The position numbers and the translations under genes are program-made. Below the pieces are notes generated by a model. The model was given only the letters and a program-made list of their open reading frames with translations, had not been told where the DNA came from and searched no databases. From the NCBI GenBank assembly GCA_963277665.1, contig OY728142.1:15096001-15160000 (forward strand): a stretch of 64,000 nucleotides of DNA. The letters run 5' to 3'. Of the stretch, positions 12,235-23,712 are shown in pieces. How positions within the stretch are numbered: the first letter of the stretch is position 1; the number at the start of each line of letters is the position of its first letter. This DNA is from Viscum album (lineage: Eukaryota; Streptophyta; Magnoliopsida; Santalales; Viscaceae).

Positions 12235-12570
12235 TAGAACAACCTAACATAATTCCCAATCACAAACAATTATTATATTAGGATACTATAATATGATATC
12301 ATCATATCATATAAAATGATATACCAAAAAAATGACAGTCTATTGGTAATATTAATTTTGAAAACTAAAACACTCATATCATACCATATAATATAACATG
12401 AACATATTATACATTTTTTCAGCTTTAAGGAATATCTCCAATTTCTATAATGTCATATAAGTTATATAAAAACAACTTTTATCTTCCATGGTCTAATTAT
12501 GAATAGATATAATCTAAAATGAACAAAATAAACCACTCCAATGGGATATAGAGGATCTTTATGAACCATA
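12235..12570 (-). repeat. 3' LTR of the minus-strand element, left piece
   Basis: Begins TAGAACAACC, matching TGTAACAACC at the left edge of the partner LTR (26,017). The stretch 12,440-12,570 aligns with about 26,290-26,420 (shared GAGGATCTT block at 12,551 / 26,404). It is interrupted at 12,570 by the copia insertion. Confidence 0.6.
12566..12570. repeat. Target-site duplication CCATA, left copy
   Basis: CCATA at 12,566-12,570 is repeated exactly at 21,995-21,999, on the other side of the copia element. This is the 5-bp duplication expected from integrase. Confidence 0.95.
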
Positions 12571-14345
12571 TGTAAGGGTTGGTGTCCTCAAAACCAACTG
12601 TTTTGTACTTTGATTACATGAATGTTCACTTATTATATATTGTTCATTGTTCTGCATGACTATAATATAATAATGTCCTGGAATATTTGTTGCATTAATA
12701 AGGTCATAGAAGATCCCCGCTATGATGAGATCCTTGAAATGCTATAACAATATTTTTAAATAATGTTCTGTGGTTGGATGACATAATATGATAGGACACA
12801 TAGTATACAGACCGTCATGTGCGAGTACTCGTAAGAAGATGATACTCTCTCTCATGGAGTTCTCACTTGATAATCTCCAATATGGGAGATTATGAGAACA
12901 TACCCACCAGTAGTAATTCCGCATGTCTTGGTGTCATCAAATATTGCTATATGCGAGCGTGTGTAATGGTCCTTAGACTGGAAGATTATCATTAACTCAT
13001 GTCATGACTCGCGCACTTAGATTTACTGATGAAAACCGTCACGCAGACAGTTGGCGGAAATTAGGGTACGTTGGGTGTGTCACGAGTGACATGTTGTTAA
13101 TGGAAAAGTCGATGAAGAATTTTTCCCTTCCATTTATGGAATTTGATATCTCGACCCTTTGAATTAAATAGAACCGTCACATTAAATTACATGGCCATGG
13201 TGTAAACGACGAGTTTATTTTAGGTAGTCAAAGAACGACGGATCAAGCATATAGGTTTATGAAACGTCCAAGAAACCTTCTGGATGAGATATTGAAACAA
13301 TGGGATTAAATTACATAGTAAGCATTCGTATAAGGTGATACGTCAATGCAGTGTCAACTTCTTTCTCTTGGGTGCCTTGACCCGTTGCTATATAGTAATC
13401 TTGGACTTTAGGCAAGCCTGCCTAATGCCAACGAGAAAGAGGCCTAGAGGGTCACACACTAAGTGTATCTAAGTATCTCAAGTTGAATAAAGATTATTTC
13501 TGTACGTGGTTTAATGATTATTCAAGGAAGCCTATGTTGTTTTAAATGATGGAGGAAAAATAAAATAAAACAAGTACACGCCGTGTATTTATTATTACAC
13601 GCTGTGTAGTTTTTCCAGTCAGGATTTTGAGGATATAATATCATTTTATAAAAGGATATTTATTATAATCAGTGTGAGCGCATGTCAAGGAATTAATTAT
13701 TCGACATGGGTTTTTCAATAAGAGTTAATGAAATAAATGAAACGCGTAATGCGTTTATTTATTGTCACAACTCTACAACCTCAAACTCGATTATAAATAT
13801 CCTCAAAACCCCAACTCTTTTCCTACACAAGAGAATCGTTGTGCACAACATCTCTGGAGAATTCTTTCAAGGATGAAAGAACCTGTTCCTCCAAGAACGC
13901 TCTCAAGACCGAGAGAGATCCTCTTACATCAGATCAAGATGATCTAAGGTGGGCAACGCAAGCAAAGGATTCTCCATGATAGCACCTGAAGAATCCTTCG
14001 GCGACGTCCAGATATACGAGGTACACGTGTGGATCACCACTAGAGGGAGTCTACACTTTGCTTCTGCGATGCAACGACGGACCACATCGACAACGTGATC
14101 AAGAACATCTAAAAAGAAAGAACACACAAAAGGTATTTCTTTATAATTAATTAAATTAATTATAATCAACCTGTAACTATCCTTGTTTGTAGTTCCGAGA
14201 AAAACCATCTTCTTTGTCGTTTTCTATGATTCGATCTGTGGAGACTGACATTTATCGTCGTATTGATCCCGAATTGATCATTGTTAATGAAAAAAGCCAA
14301 GTGGGCACATCCACCCACGTGATTCCACTGCACCTGGAACCTTCA
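12571..14345 (+). repeat. Copia 5' LTR (1,775 bp)
   Basis: Starts TGTAAGGGTTGGTGTCCTCA and ends GGAACCTTCA, immediately before the primer-binding site. It matches 20,223-21,994 nearly throughout and carries the promoter and two copies of a TACACGCCGTGTA-like palindrome (13,575 and 13,596). Confidence 0.97.
13792..13799 (+). promoter_or_regulatory. TATA box of the copia 5' LTR
   Basis: TATAAATA, conserved at 21,440-21,447 in the 3' LTR. A start of transcription about 30 bases downstream would leave a repeat/U5 segment of about 520 bases before the PBS, which is plausible. Confidence 0.6.
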
Positions 14346-14347
14346 AA

Positions 14348-14359
14348 TGGTATCAGAGC
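14348..14359 (+). other. Primer-binding site (initiator Met-tRNA type)
   Basis: TGGTATCAGAGC two bases after the LTR end. This is the standard plant copia minus-strand primer site, complementary to the 3' end of initiator tRNA-Met. Confidence 0.95.
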
Positions 14360-16305
14360 GAGGTTACAACGTTGATTATTGTTATTTAATTTTCATTGAT
14401 AATTTATGCATTTATATTTGATTCAATTTGAAATATGTCGTTCTATTAATATGAATAAATGAAATCTATTATTCCTCCTTCGTTTCTCGATTCATATCAC
14501 AGAAACGACTTTTTAATTTTAATTTTGATTAAAATAAAAACGAGGAATTCATCCGGAGGAGTCACTCTTTATGTCTGTACAATACGGGATTACACGATGT
14601 GTAATTAAAACTACACGCCGTATACTTAGGTTCAATGCACCGACACTATTCTGCCAAACCACGATGTGTGAATTTATTATGCCTAAGTATTAATCATGCC
14701 GTGTTGACCAGAATTGAATGATGCATGAGAACCGAAATACACGGTGTGTATGTTGGAACAACACCCTGTGTAGTCCGATCCGGTCCAGGTGAAACCGTGT
14801 ACAAGGAGAAGCCGTGTTCTGCGTACACGGGATTGCTAAGTCAGTTACCGCGTAACAAGGAATTACACACCATGTATGATTCATCTACACGCCGTGTACT
14901 CCAAAATTTCCAAAGTAGAGAAAACACGCCAAAGCCCCGGCGTGTACTTTGGAAACAAGGTGAAAAGAAATACACCCTGTGTAAATATAAACTACACGCC
15001 GTGTACTTTCCAAAAATGGAATTTTACCAGGTTTCCTCCAATGTAAAAAGACTCGTACAAGGAATATGGATGAGAAGAATCTCAAGGAAATTCAAGAAAG
15101 GAATTTAAGATAAAGAATTTATTAATTATAAGATCATAATTAATTTAATTCGAGTGCGATATATCTTAAATGATAGAGCGATTAAAATAATTTGAATTCT
15201 AAATATGCGTAAATGTCGTTGCATGCTGTGGATGATCATGAGCTAGACCAAAGTCCCTTTTTATGTGTATGGTTTCATTTAAATTTATTTAATTTAAATT
15301 TGTTGGCCTGCGAGCCTTCTTCCAATAAAATGTAGGGCCTACGTGCCCATGGTTTCTTTAATGTAAACCCATGTAATGGAGGATCTCCCAACCCAGAGGA
15401 GACGGTTCAAATCCCAAATCCGAGGCGAAACCGACACAAGAAGATACAAAGGTGGACAGGTGGGAGCTGGAAAACATGAACCAATAGGTTCAAGGTGTTT
15501 TCCTTAGGTCAGGGCTAGCTTATCAAAACTGCTAGATAAGCTAACCAATAGAAGCTCATGATCATGCCATCTTATTTTATTTCTGTCTGATTGCATGGTT
15601 TCTTTATTATGTATGTGTTGTCGCGATCACATAATTAAGAAAATGAACAAGCATGCTAAGATGGAATAAAATAAAAACCAGACTATGTGTAAACATTATC
15701 AGAACATGGTTAATCACTTAAGCAAGAATCCATTAATATTAATAAGGATGTGATAATGCGAAACTATGAATAAAAAAAATAAAATCCCTCAATACCATAT
15801 TAAGTCAGACCAAGCCTTTCGTTACCTGATTAAGGGCAAGACTCAGTAAAACTATGTGTTTGACCAACCCTTGTTGGGACACTTACTTTTATAAAGGAAG
15901 CCCTTATGAAAGGTTTTGGGTTGACTTAACCATATTACAACAAGAGAAGTAGCCCTTTCTAGACTTGGTGTAATATTGGAGGCAAGAGTTGAGGAAATCC
16001 AAGTCAGGATTTTAGGATTGGGGAGTCCACTCAACATATCAAGGAACTGTAAGCTCACAGTTGGCATAGACCTGCCTACCTAAATACCTTCAAATAGCTT
16101 TACCAACCCTTGTTGGGGTTATGCGAAGGGAAATATGGATCCTTTCCACTAGAATGTCAAAGAAACTAGACATTATGAGTTCAATGGTGAGAGACATTGG
16201 GACTTGATAAAATAGTGGGAGAATTAATTAATTCATTCATTATTTCTCATAAATTTTAATCAAGAAAGTAATAATAAATCTTCTCTTTTAAATTGTAGAA
16301 TCAAG
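14360..16305 (+). other. Copia untranslated leader with a palindrome cluster
   Basis: About 1.9 kb between the PBS and the gag ATG. Near 14,590-15,005 it holds eight or more variants of a 13-base near-palindrome, TACACGCCGTGTA. Clear copies start at 14,591, 14,612, 14,738, 14,760, 14,864, 14,886, 14,971 and 14,993, with weaker half-copies at about 14,659, 14,797 and 14,939. The open stretch 14,725-15,108 (127 codons) runs through these repeats; its repetitive peptide reflects the palindromes and matches no gag. The rest of the leader is unremarkable. Confidence 0.8.
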
Positions 16306-19300
16306 ATGAAAAACTCATCAACCACATTTTCTCTGCGATCAATACTGGATAAAGACAATATCCTCACTGGTAGTAACTTTCAGGAATGGTTTAGGTGGAT
16401 TTGGGTTATCCTACGCCATGAATGAACGTTTTACATGCTGGAGTCCTCACTTCCTGATTCTCCTGCCCCCAGGGCGAGTGATGAAGATTTCTTGGTCTAT
16501 GATCAACATTTGAATGATGCCCTCAATGTTCAATGTTTGTTGCTATCATCGATGTCTAGTGAGCTCATGAAGTCTCATGAATACATGGATGCCTATAGCA
16601 TGCTCTAGCCCCTTTGTGGTCTATACCAGGAGAGAGAAAGATAGGAAAGGTTTGAGATCTCCAAGGCTCTATTTCAGAGCAATCTTGGAGAGGGTTCCCT
16701 AGCCGAGCCTCATGTAGTCAAGATCATTGGCTACATTGAGCGCTTGGAGGTTCTAGGGTTTAAACTCCCTGAAGAACTGGGTACCGATCTCATTCTTGCA
16801 TCACTCCCCCAGAGCTTCTCAAACATTGTTGTGAATTTCAACATGAACAACATTGAGAAGTCTCTATCTGATCTTATTATCCTTATTCTCCAAGTATATA
16901 ATGACATGAAGCGTGAAAATCATTCTATCCTTATGGTGAATAAATGGAAAGGGATGGTGAAGAGCTTTAAGACCAAAGCTTATTCAAGGCCTTCCAAGAA
17001 AAGGAAGATCAAAGGGGAGGCAAAGGAACAGGATGCTATTTGTTTTGCATGTGGAAAGAAGGGCCACTGGAAGAAAAACTACACCCAGCCAAGGAAGTAA
17101 GGGGAAGCTTCTGGTGCGTTTGTTATCGAATGCAATCTATCTATTTCTACTAATTGGATATTAGATACTCCTTGTGGTGCTCACATCTGTATCCAAATAT
17201 AGGAACCAAGTAGATTCAGGAAGATTGATTGAGGGGAGGTAGATCTACGAGCAGCCAACAGAGCCAGACTTGCTGCTGTAGCTGTCGGGGACTACCACCT
17301 CACATTGCCTACAAGGATGGTCTTGGTTTTGAAAGGATGTTATTATGTACCCTCTGTAACCAAAAACATTATTTTAGTATCCAGATTAGATACTTATGGA
17401 TTCATCTTCATGGTTGGAAGTGGATGTTACTATTTTTATAAAGATAGCATTTGTTTTGGTAGGGCACATTTATATAACGGCCTTTATGCGTTAGACTACA
17501 CAAACCAAGTAATGGAAATCGATAACAAAGTTAATTCACATGACTCATACCACCCCCAACTTTGGCATCACCGGCTAGGTCATGTCAATGAGAAACGTTT
17601 GACAAAATTACATCAAGATGGGTATTTAGATTCTTTCTAACTAAAACCACTTGGTGTATGTCATGTGTGTCTACAAGGCAAAATGACCAAAGCCCCATTT
17701 AGTGGGAAAGGTGAAAGAGCTAAAGAGCTTCCAGAATTAGTTCACATAGATGTGTGTGGACCATTTCTAGTTGAATCAAGGGGTGGGTTCTCATACTTCA
17801 GAACTTTTACCGATCATTTTAGTAGATATGTATATATCTATTTAATGAGGTATAAATCAGATTCTTTTGATCTGTTCAAAGAATACAAGAATGAATTTGA
17901 GAACCATCTTGGTAAGAAGATTAAGAAACTCCGCTCAGATAGAGGAGGATAATATCTTAATCAGGACTTCATTGATTTCATATGGGAGTTTGGGATTCTA
18001 TCTCAACTCACTCCTCCTTACACACCGTAGTGGAATGTTGTTTGTGAAAGGAGTAACTACACCCTGTTGGACATGGTGAGATCAATGATGAGTCATACGA
18101 GTCTTCTATTATCCTTTTGGGGATATTAATTACAAACAGAAGCACACATACTAAACCATGTACCAACTAAATTGATAAATGGTATTCTATACGAGTTATG
18201 GAGTGGACACAAATCCATGCTATCAAATTTACATGTGTGGGGTAGCGAAGCATTTGTTAAGGCCTCTCCAGGTAAAAACCTTGCACCCCAAGGCACAAAG
18301 TGTATCTTTATAGGATATCCCTAGGAAACAAGGGGATATTACCTATATAACCCCTTAGACAAAAAGGTTATAGTGGCAAGACACACCATATTTCTTGAGA
18401 GGGAGCACAACTCCAAAAGAGATAGTGGGAGCGAGATAGACTTCGATGAAGTCGAGGCTCAAGATACACCTGAGTTGGTACAAGAATAGATTCCACAAAG
18501 CCCCGTGGAAGAACAATCTATTCCAGAGACACAAGAACTGTATAGGAGTATGAGAGAGGTGAGAGAACCAGAACGATATAGTTTTCTTGTCACCGAGGAT
18601 GGTGACTCATTATTGGTTGACAATAATGATCCTCTTACCTACAAGGAAGCAGTTGAAGGCACAGATGTTGCCAAGTGGAATGAAGCCGTGAATTCTGAAA
18701 TGGATTCGATGTACCAAAACCAAGTATGGATTTTGGTAGATCCTCCAGTTGATGTAAATTTTATTGGTAATAAATGGGTATTCAAGAAGAAACTGGAAAT
18801 GGAGGGGCAAGTCAGCACTTATAAGGCACGATTGGTTGCAAAAGGTTTTAGAAAACGTCAAGGAATTGACTATGATGAAACCTTTTCAATAGCTGTGATG
18901 CTGAAATCCATTAGAATCCTATTGTCCATTGCTGCTTACCATGACTATGAAATTTGGAAAATGAATGTCAAAAAAGCTTTCCTTAACGGGAACCTTCAAG
19001 AAGATGTCTACATGACACAACCTGAAGGGTTTGTGACTCCAAAGGATGCCAACAAGGTATGAAAGTTGCAGAAATCCATTTATGGATTAAAGCAAGCATC
19101 AAGATCATGGGACATTCGTTTTGATGAAGCTGTAATGGAATTTGGATTTGTTAAGAATGAATGTGAGCCTTGTGTCTACAAGAGGTTTAGTGGGAGTGCA
19201 GTCATTTTCCTAATAGTATATGTTGATGACATATTACTAATTGGAAATGAGGTACCTGTCTTACAGTCAGTTAAGGCATGGTTGCATAAATGCTTCTCCA

Positions 19301-20208
19301 TGAAAGACTTGTGCAAGGAAACATATATTATTGGGATCAAGATCCATTGTGACAGATCCAAGAGAATGTTGGGCCTGAGTCAAAGTACATACATTGACAA
19401 GATACTGAAGAGATTCAGTATGGAACAGTCCAAGAGGGGATTGTTTCCAGTGTCACATGGCATTCATCTTTCCAAGAAAATGTTTCCTCAGACACATGAG
19501 GAAAGAAAGAGGATGGAAAGGATCCCTTACGCATCCGTGATTGGGTCATTCATGTATAATATGCTATGTACGAGGCTAGATGTTTCTTAGGAATTAAGTG
19601 CGGTAGGCAGATATCAAGCTGATCCAGGAGACCGCCATTGGATGGCAGTCAAGACTATCCTTAAGTATCTGAGGCGTACTAAGGATATGTTCCTGCTTTA
19701 TGGAGGATATGAGGAACTAGTCAACAAAGGACATGTAGATGCTAGTTTCTAGACTGATCAGGATGACATGAAGTCGCAGACTGGATACATCTTCAGTTTG
19801 AATGGAGGTGCATTGAGCTGGAAGAGCTCAAAACAAAGAGTGGTGGAAGATTCTACAGCAGAGTACGAGTATATCGTAGCTTCTGAGGCAGCTAAATAAG
19901 CAGTATGGATGCGAAGCTTCCTCCAAGAACTAGATGTTGTACCGAGCAGTAAAGATCATATCACACTCTATTGTGATAATACTACAGCGGTGGCAATTGA
20001 AAAAGAGCCAAGGTCACATCAGCGGACAAATAACATACTTCAGAAGTATCATCTCTTGAGGGATTTTTCTTAGAGTGGTGAAGTTGCAGTGAGCAGTATT
20101 TCCATGGAAGAAAATGTGGCAGACCCATTGACTAAAGACTTGACTCAGCAGAAACATGATCATCATGTGAGGTCTAGCGGACTAAAAGTCGTAGGCAGTT
20201 GGATCTAG
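16306..20208 (+). pseudogene. Copia gag-pol polyprotein, one frame with 17 internal stop codons
   Basis: From ATG 16,306 to TAG 20,206 a single frame of 1,300 sense or nonsense codons carries the whole polyprotein. Gag (about 1-264) ends with the knuckle CFACGKKGHWKKNY, last Cys changed to Tyr. The protease has LDTPCGAH where LDTGxxxH is usual, so the active-site Gly is Pro. The integrase zinc region has LWHHRLGH and CHVC. The core starts at LVHIDVCGP and has LRSDRGG (codon after GG now stop) and CERSN for the last Glu. RT has KMNVKKAFLNG, catalytic Asp changed to Asn, but intact YVDDILLIGN. RNase H keeps HVDASF, STAEYEYI and LYCDN. Stops fall at 16,423, 16,606, 16,642, 17,098, 17,200, 17,230, 17,638, 17,950, 18,028, 18,127, 18,322, 18,487, 19,060, 19,588, 19,750, 19,897 and 20,071. 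I found no frameshift. Confidence 0.95.
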
Positions 20209-20210
20209 TT

Positions 20211-20222
20211 CAAGTGGGAGTT
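20211..20222 (+). other. Copia polypurine tract
   Basis: CAAGTGGGAGTT directly before the 3' LTR, the usual AAGTGGGAG-type tract of plant copia elements, 3 bases after the polyprotein stop. Confidence 0.9.
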
Positions 20223-21994
20223 TGTAAGGGTTGGTGTCCTCAGAACTAAATGTTTTGTACTTTGATTACATGAATGTTCACTTATTATATATTGTTCATT
20301 GTTCTGCATGAATATAATATAATAATTTCCTGGAATATTTGTTGCATTAATAAGGTCATAGAAGATCCCCACTATGATGAGAACCTTGAAATGCTATAAC
20401 AATATTCTTAAATAATGTTCTGTGGTATGATGACATACTATGATAGGACACATAGTATACAGACCATCATGTGCGATTACTCATAAGAAGACGAGACTCT
20501 CTCTCATGGAGTTCACACTTGATAATCTCCATGATGAGAGATTATGAGAACAGACCCGCCAGTAGTAATTCTGCATGTCTTGGTGTCATCAGATATTTCT
20601 ATATGCATGTGCAATGGTCCTTAGACCAGAAGATTATCATTAACTCATGTCATGACTCACACACTTAGATTTGATGACGAAAACCGTCACGCAGACAGTT
20701 GGCGGAAGGTAGGGTACGTTGGGTGCGTCACGGGTGACATGTTGTTAATGGATAAGTCGATGAATAATTTGTCCCTTCCATTTATGGAAGTTGATATCTC
20801 GGACCTTTGATTGAAATAGAACCGTCACATTAAATTCCATGGCCATGGTGTAAACGACGAGTTTATTTTAGGTAGTCAAAGAACGACGGATCGAGCATAT
20901 AGGTTTATGACACTTCCATGAAACCTGCTTGATAAGATATTGAGAAAAAGGGATTAAATTACACAGTAAGCATTCGTATGAGGTGATACGTCAATGCGAC
21001 ATCAACTTATTTCTCTTGGGTGCCTTGACCCGTTGCTAGATAGTAATCTTGGACTTTAGGCAAGCCCGCCTAATGCCAACGAGAAAGAAGCCTAGAGGGT
21101 CACACACTAAGGGTATCCAAGTATCTAAAGTGGAATAGAGATTATTCCCGTACGTGGTTTAATGATTATCAAAGGAATCATATGTTGTTTTAAATGATGG
21201 GGGAAAAATAAAATAAAACAAGTACATGCCGTGTATTTATTATTACACGCCGTGTAGTTTTTCCAGTTGGGATTTTGAAAATATAATATCATTTTATTAA
21301 ATGATATTTATTATAATCAGCGTGAGCGCATGTCAAGGAATTAATTATTCGACATGGGGTTTTCAATAAGAGTTAATGAAATAAATGAAATGCGTAATGC
21401 GTTTATTTATTTTCATAACTCTACAACCTCAAACTTGATTATAAATATCCCCACAACCCCAAATCTTTTCCTATACAAGAGAATCGTTGTGCACAAAATC
21501 TCTGGAGAATTATTTCAAGGCCGAAAGAACATCTTCCTCCAAGAATGCTCTCAAGACTGAGAGAGATCCTCTTCTATCGGATCAAGACGATCTAAGGTGG
21601 AAAACGCAAGCAAAGTCTTCTCCACTCTAGCACCTGGAGAATCCTTTTGCGACATCCAGAGATACAAGGTACACGTGTGGATCACCGCTAGAGGGAGTCT
21701 ACAATTGGCTTCTGCGACGCAACGACGGATCACATCGACAATGTGATCAAGAACATCAATGAATAAAGAACACCCAAAAGGCATTTATTTATAATTAATT
21801 AAATTAATTATAATCAACCTGTAATGATCCTTGTTTGTGGTTCCAGGATAAACCATCTTCTTTGTCTTTTTCTATGATTCGATCCGTGGAGACTGGCGTT
21901 TATCGTCGTATTAATCCCGGATTGATCATTTCTAATGACAAAAATAGAAGTGGGCACATCCACCCACGTGCTTCCGCTGCGCCCGGAACCTTCA
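20223..21994 (+). repeat. Copia 3' LTR (1,772 bp)
   Basis: TGTAAGGGTTGGTGTCCTCA ... GGAACCTTCA, partner of 12,571-14,345. It keeps the TATA box (21,440) and two palindrome copies (21,223 and 21,244). Differences from the 5' LTR are mostly single-base changes plus a few short indels, for example near 20,609. Confidence 0.97.
21440..21447 (+). promoter_or_regulatory. TATA box of the copia 3' LTR
   Basis: TATAAATA, same relative position as in the 5' LTR. It could drive read-out into the flanking DNA if active. Confidence 0.5.
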
Positions 21995-21999
21995 CCATA
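21995..21999. repeat. Target-site duplication CCATA, right copy
   Basis: Exact match to 12,566-12,570. Confidence 0.95.
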
Positions 22000-23712
22000 T
22001 TCAAAAAAAATTAAAATTCCTAATATACACCCATCATAGATCTAGCACATAAACACTGATCGGATGAGCATTTCCCTTTATTGCACCATAAACCATAAAG
22101 TCTATACCTGTATCAAGGTGTTCATGTAGTGTGAGAGGAAAAAATCAGTAGGACACCACCAATGGTGTCCCTAGATAATATCCATATGTATATGGATGCA
22201 TAGAAAGTACAATAAACAATATCCAAAATAAAAAAACCGCTCAACTACATTCTTGATAAGCCATGGGTGAGAAAAATACCTACTTTCAGTACTTCTAGAA
22301 TGGGATGATGTACCAATTGTGTGTACATTCCCCAAGAGAGATTGAACTATCACCCCTCATTACATAACTATGAGAACATGTCTTCACTACACTTGTAGTA
22401 TCACGGTGAATGGATAATTAAAATCTTATCTAGTGAATGATACATTACCATCTCAAGGCGATATTCTCACCCCCAACCAATGTTCATAATAATTTCATAG
22501 AATCCATGTGAAAAAACTATGATATATCCCTCCATATGTTTTATGATTAACATTATCACCCTAATCCACACATCTATAGAGAATCATGACAACAATCTAA
22601 TGGTTATAAATTCCTTCCTCAATGTACACATGATCCAACAACGTCATCCCCAAAAGAGTGAAACAAGACCAACATCCTATGACTGTGAAGTAGGAAAACC
22701 ATAATCTCCCCATCAATAGTAAATGGCACATTAATATCATATTATATTGTTGAATCATATCTCCACCCAACAATAAGTATTACAATAATAACAAGAAACC
22801 ACTTACTCCACCTTCCAAACAAGTACTTGTTATATCTACTTTCATGAAAAACATCCTTAATTTAACACAACCAATAGCCATACATAACCACACTAGACTA
22901 ACCATTATACACAAAACTTGAATCCTAAAAATCATAACCAGCTCTATTCCTAGTCTATCACACAACCCAACCTACTCCTATAAATCGAATTATACAATAC
23001 TCTTATAAATAGTGAAAATATCTAAGAACCACCTACCCAGTACTAAAATTCCTGATCATCCAATTTGGTGGCCTGATTCTACCCAAGGAAGAATAAATTT
23101 TGAATCTAGAGGAAAAACCAAAAAATGTTGATTTTAGTTTAAAACTATCACATTGGATATGACACCATAAATAGATTAACGAGGATGATATGACTTACCA
23201 ATAATGAATCATTGTGAAAAAGGACTTGTAGAATATCCCTCAATGAAAAGTATCTCCACATGGGAGGAGATGTTAGCCAATGAGGGAGAAGGGGGATGAG
23301 CACCCATTTGTTGAGCTCAAATTAGGGATTCTTCATTTAAATAAAAAATTAAATAATTTAATTAATCAACCAAAAATTAATAAAAACCAACATATAGTCT
23401 GTTGGTTACTTGGTTAGCCTAATCTCGGTAACTAGTTTCTTACATAGTACCTTCCCCAGGGCCACCAGCTACCTAGTATCCCACATTGAGTCATTATTTC
23501 TCAGCTTGCTTCCACTAGGCACTCGGTACTAGTCTACTGGGTACTCGATGACATCTTCCAAAATGGAATATGTCCTGGAACCATATCTAACATTCTAAAA
23601 CTGATTATTTTTTCATATACCAACACCTAAAAACCTTGAACATTCCTAAATACACATGGATAAGCTGATTTTAGACGAAAAATATATCATCTAAAATACT
23701 GTAACTATTATA
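21995..23712 (-). repeat. 3' LTR of the minus-strand element, right piece
   Basis: Resumes after the copia element and aligns with about 26,420-28,120. Shared blocks: CCATGGGTGAGAAA (22,260 / 26,688), CTTCTAGAATGGGATGAT (about 22,295 / 26,710) and ATAAAAAATTAAATAA (23,341 / 27,751). It ends ...ATTATA at 23,712, matching ...GTTACA at 28,120. Confidence 0.75.

Larger units (their letters stand above)
12571..21994 (+). mobile_element. Complete Ty1/copia retrotransposon (9,424 bp), coding frame dead
   Basis: Structurally complete: 5' LTR 12,571-14,345, PBS 14,348-14,359, leader, gag-pol frame 16,306-20,208, PPT 20,211-20,222, 3' LTR 20,223-21,994, and CCATA duplications on both sides. Domain order (gag, protease, integrase, RT, RNase H) is that of copia. 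The sequence resembles the plant Tork/TAR-type group by gag-pre-integrase and integrase motifs (from memory, not searched). By eye the two LTRs differ at roughly 7% of positions over their first ~470 bases, so the insertion is moderately old but clearly younger than its surroundings. It lies inside the 3' LTR of a minus-strand element. Confidence 0.97.

Noticed and set aside
14725..15108. 127-codon open frame in the copia leader
   Set aside because: The peptide is generated by the repeated TACACGCCGTGTA palindromes, matches no gag motif and lies in the untranslated leader; the opposite strand is open there for the same reason.
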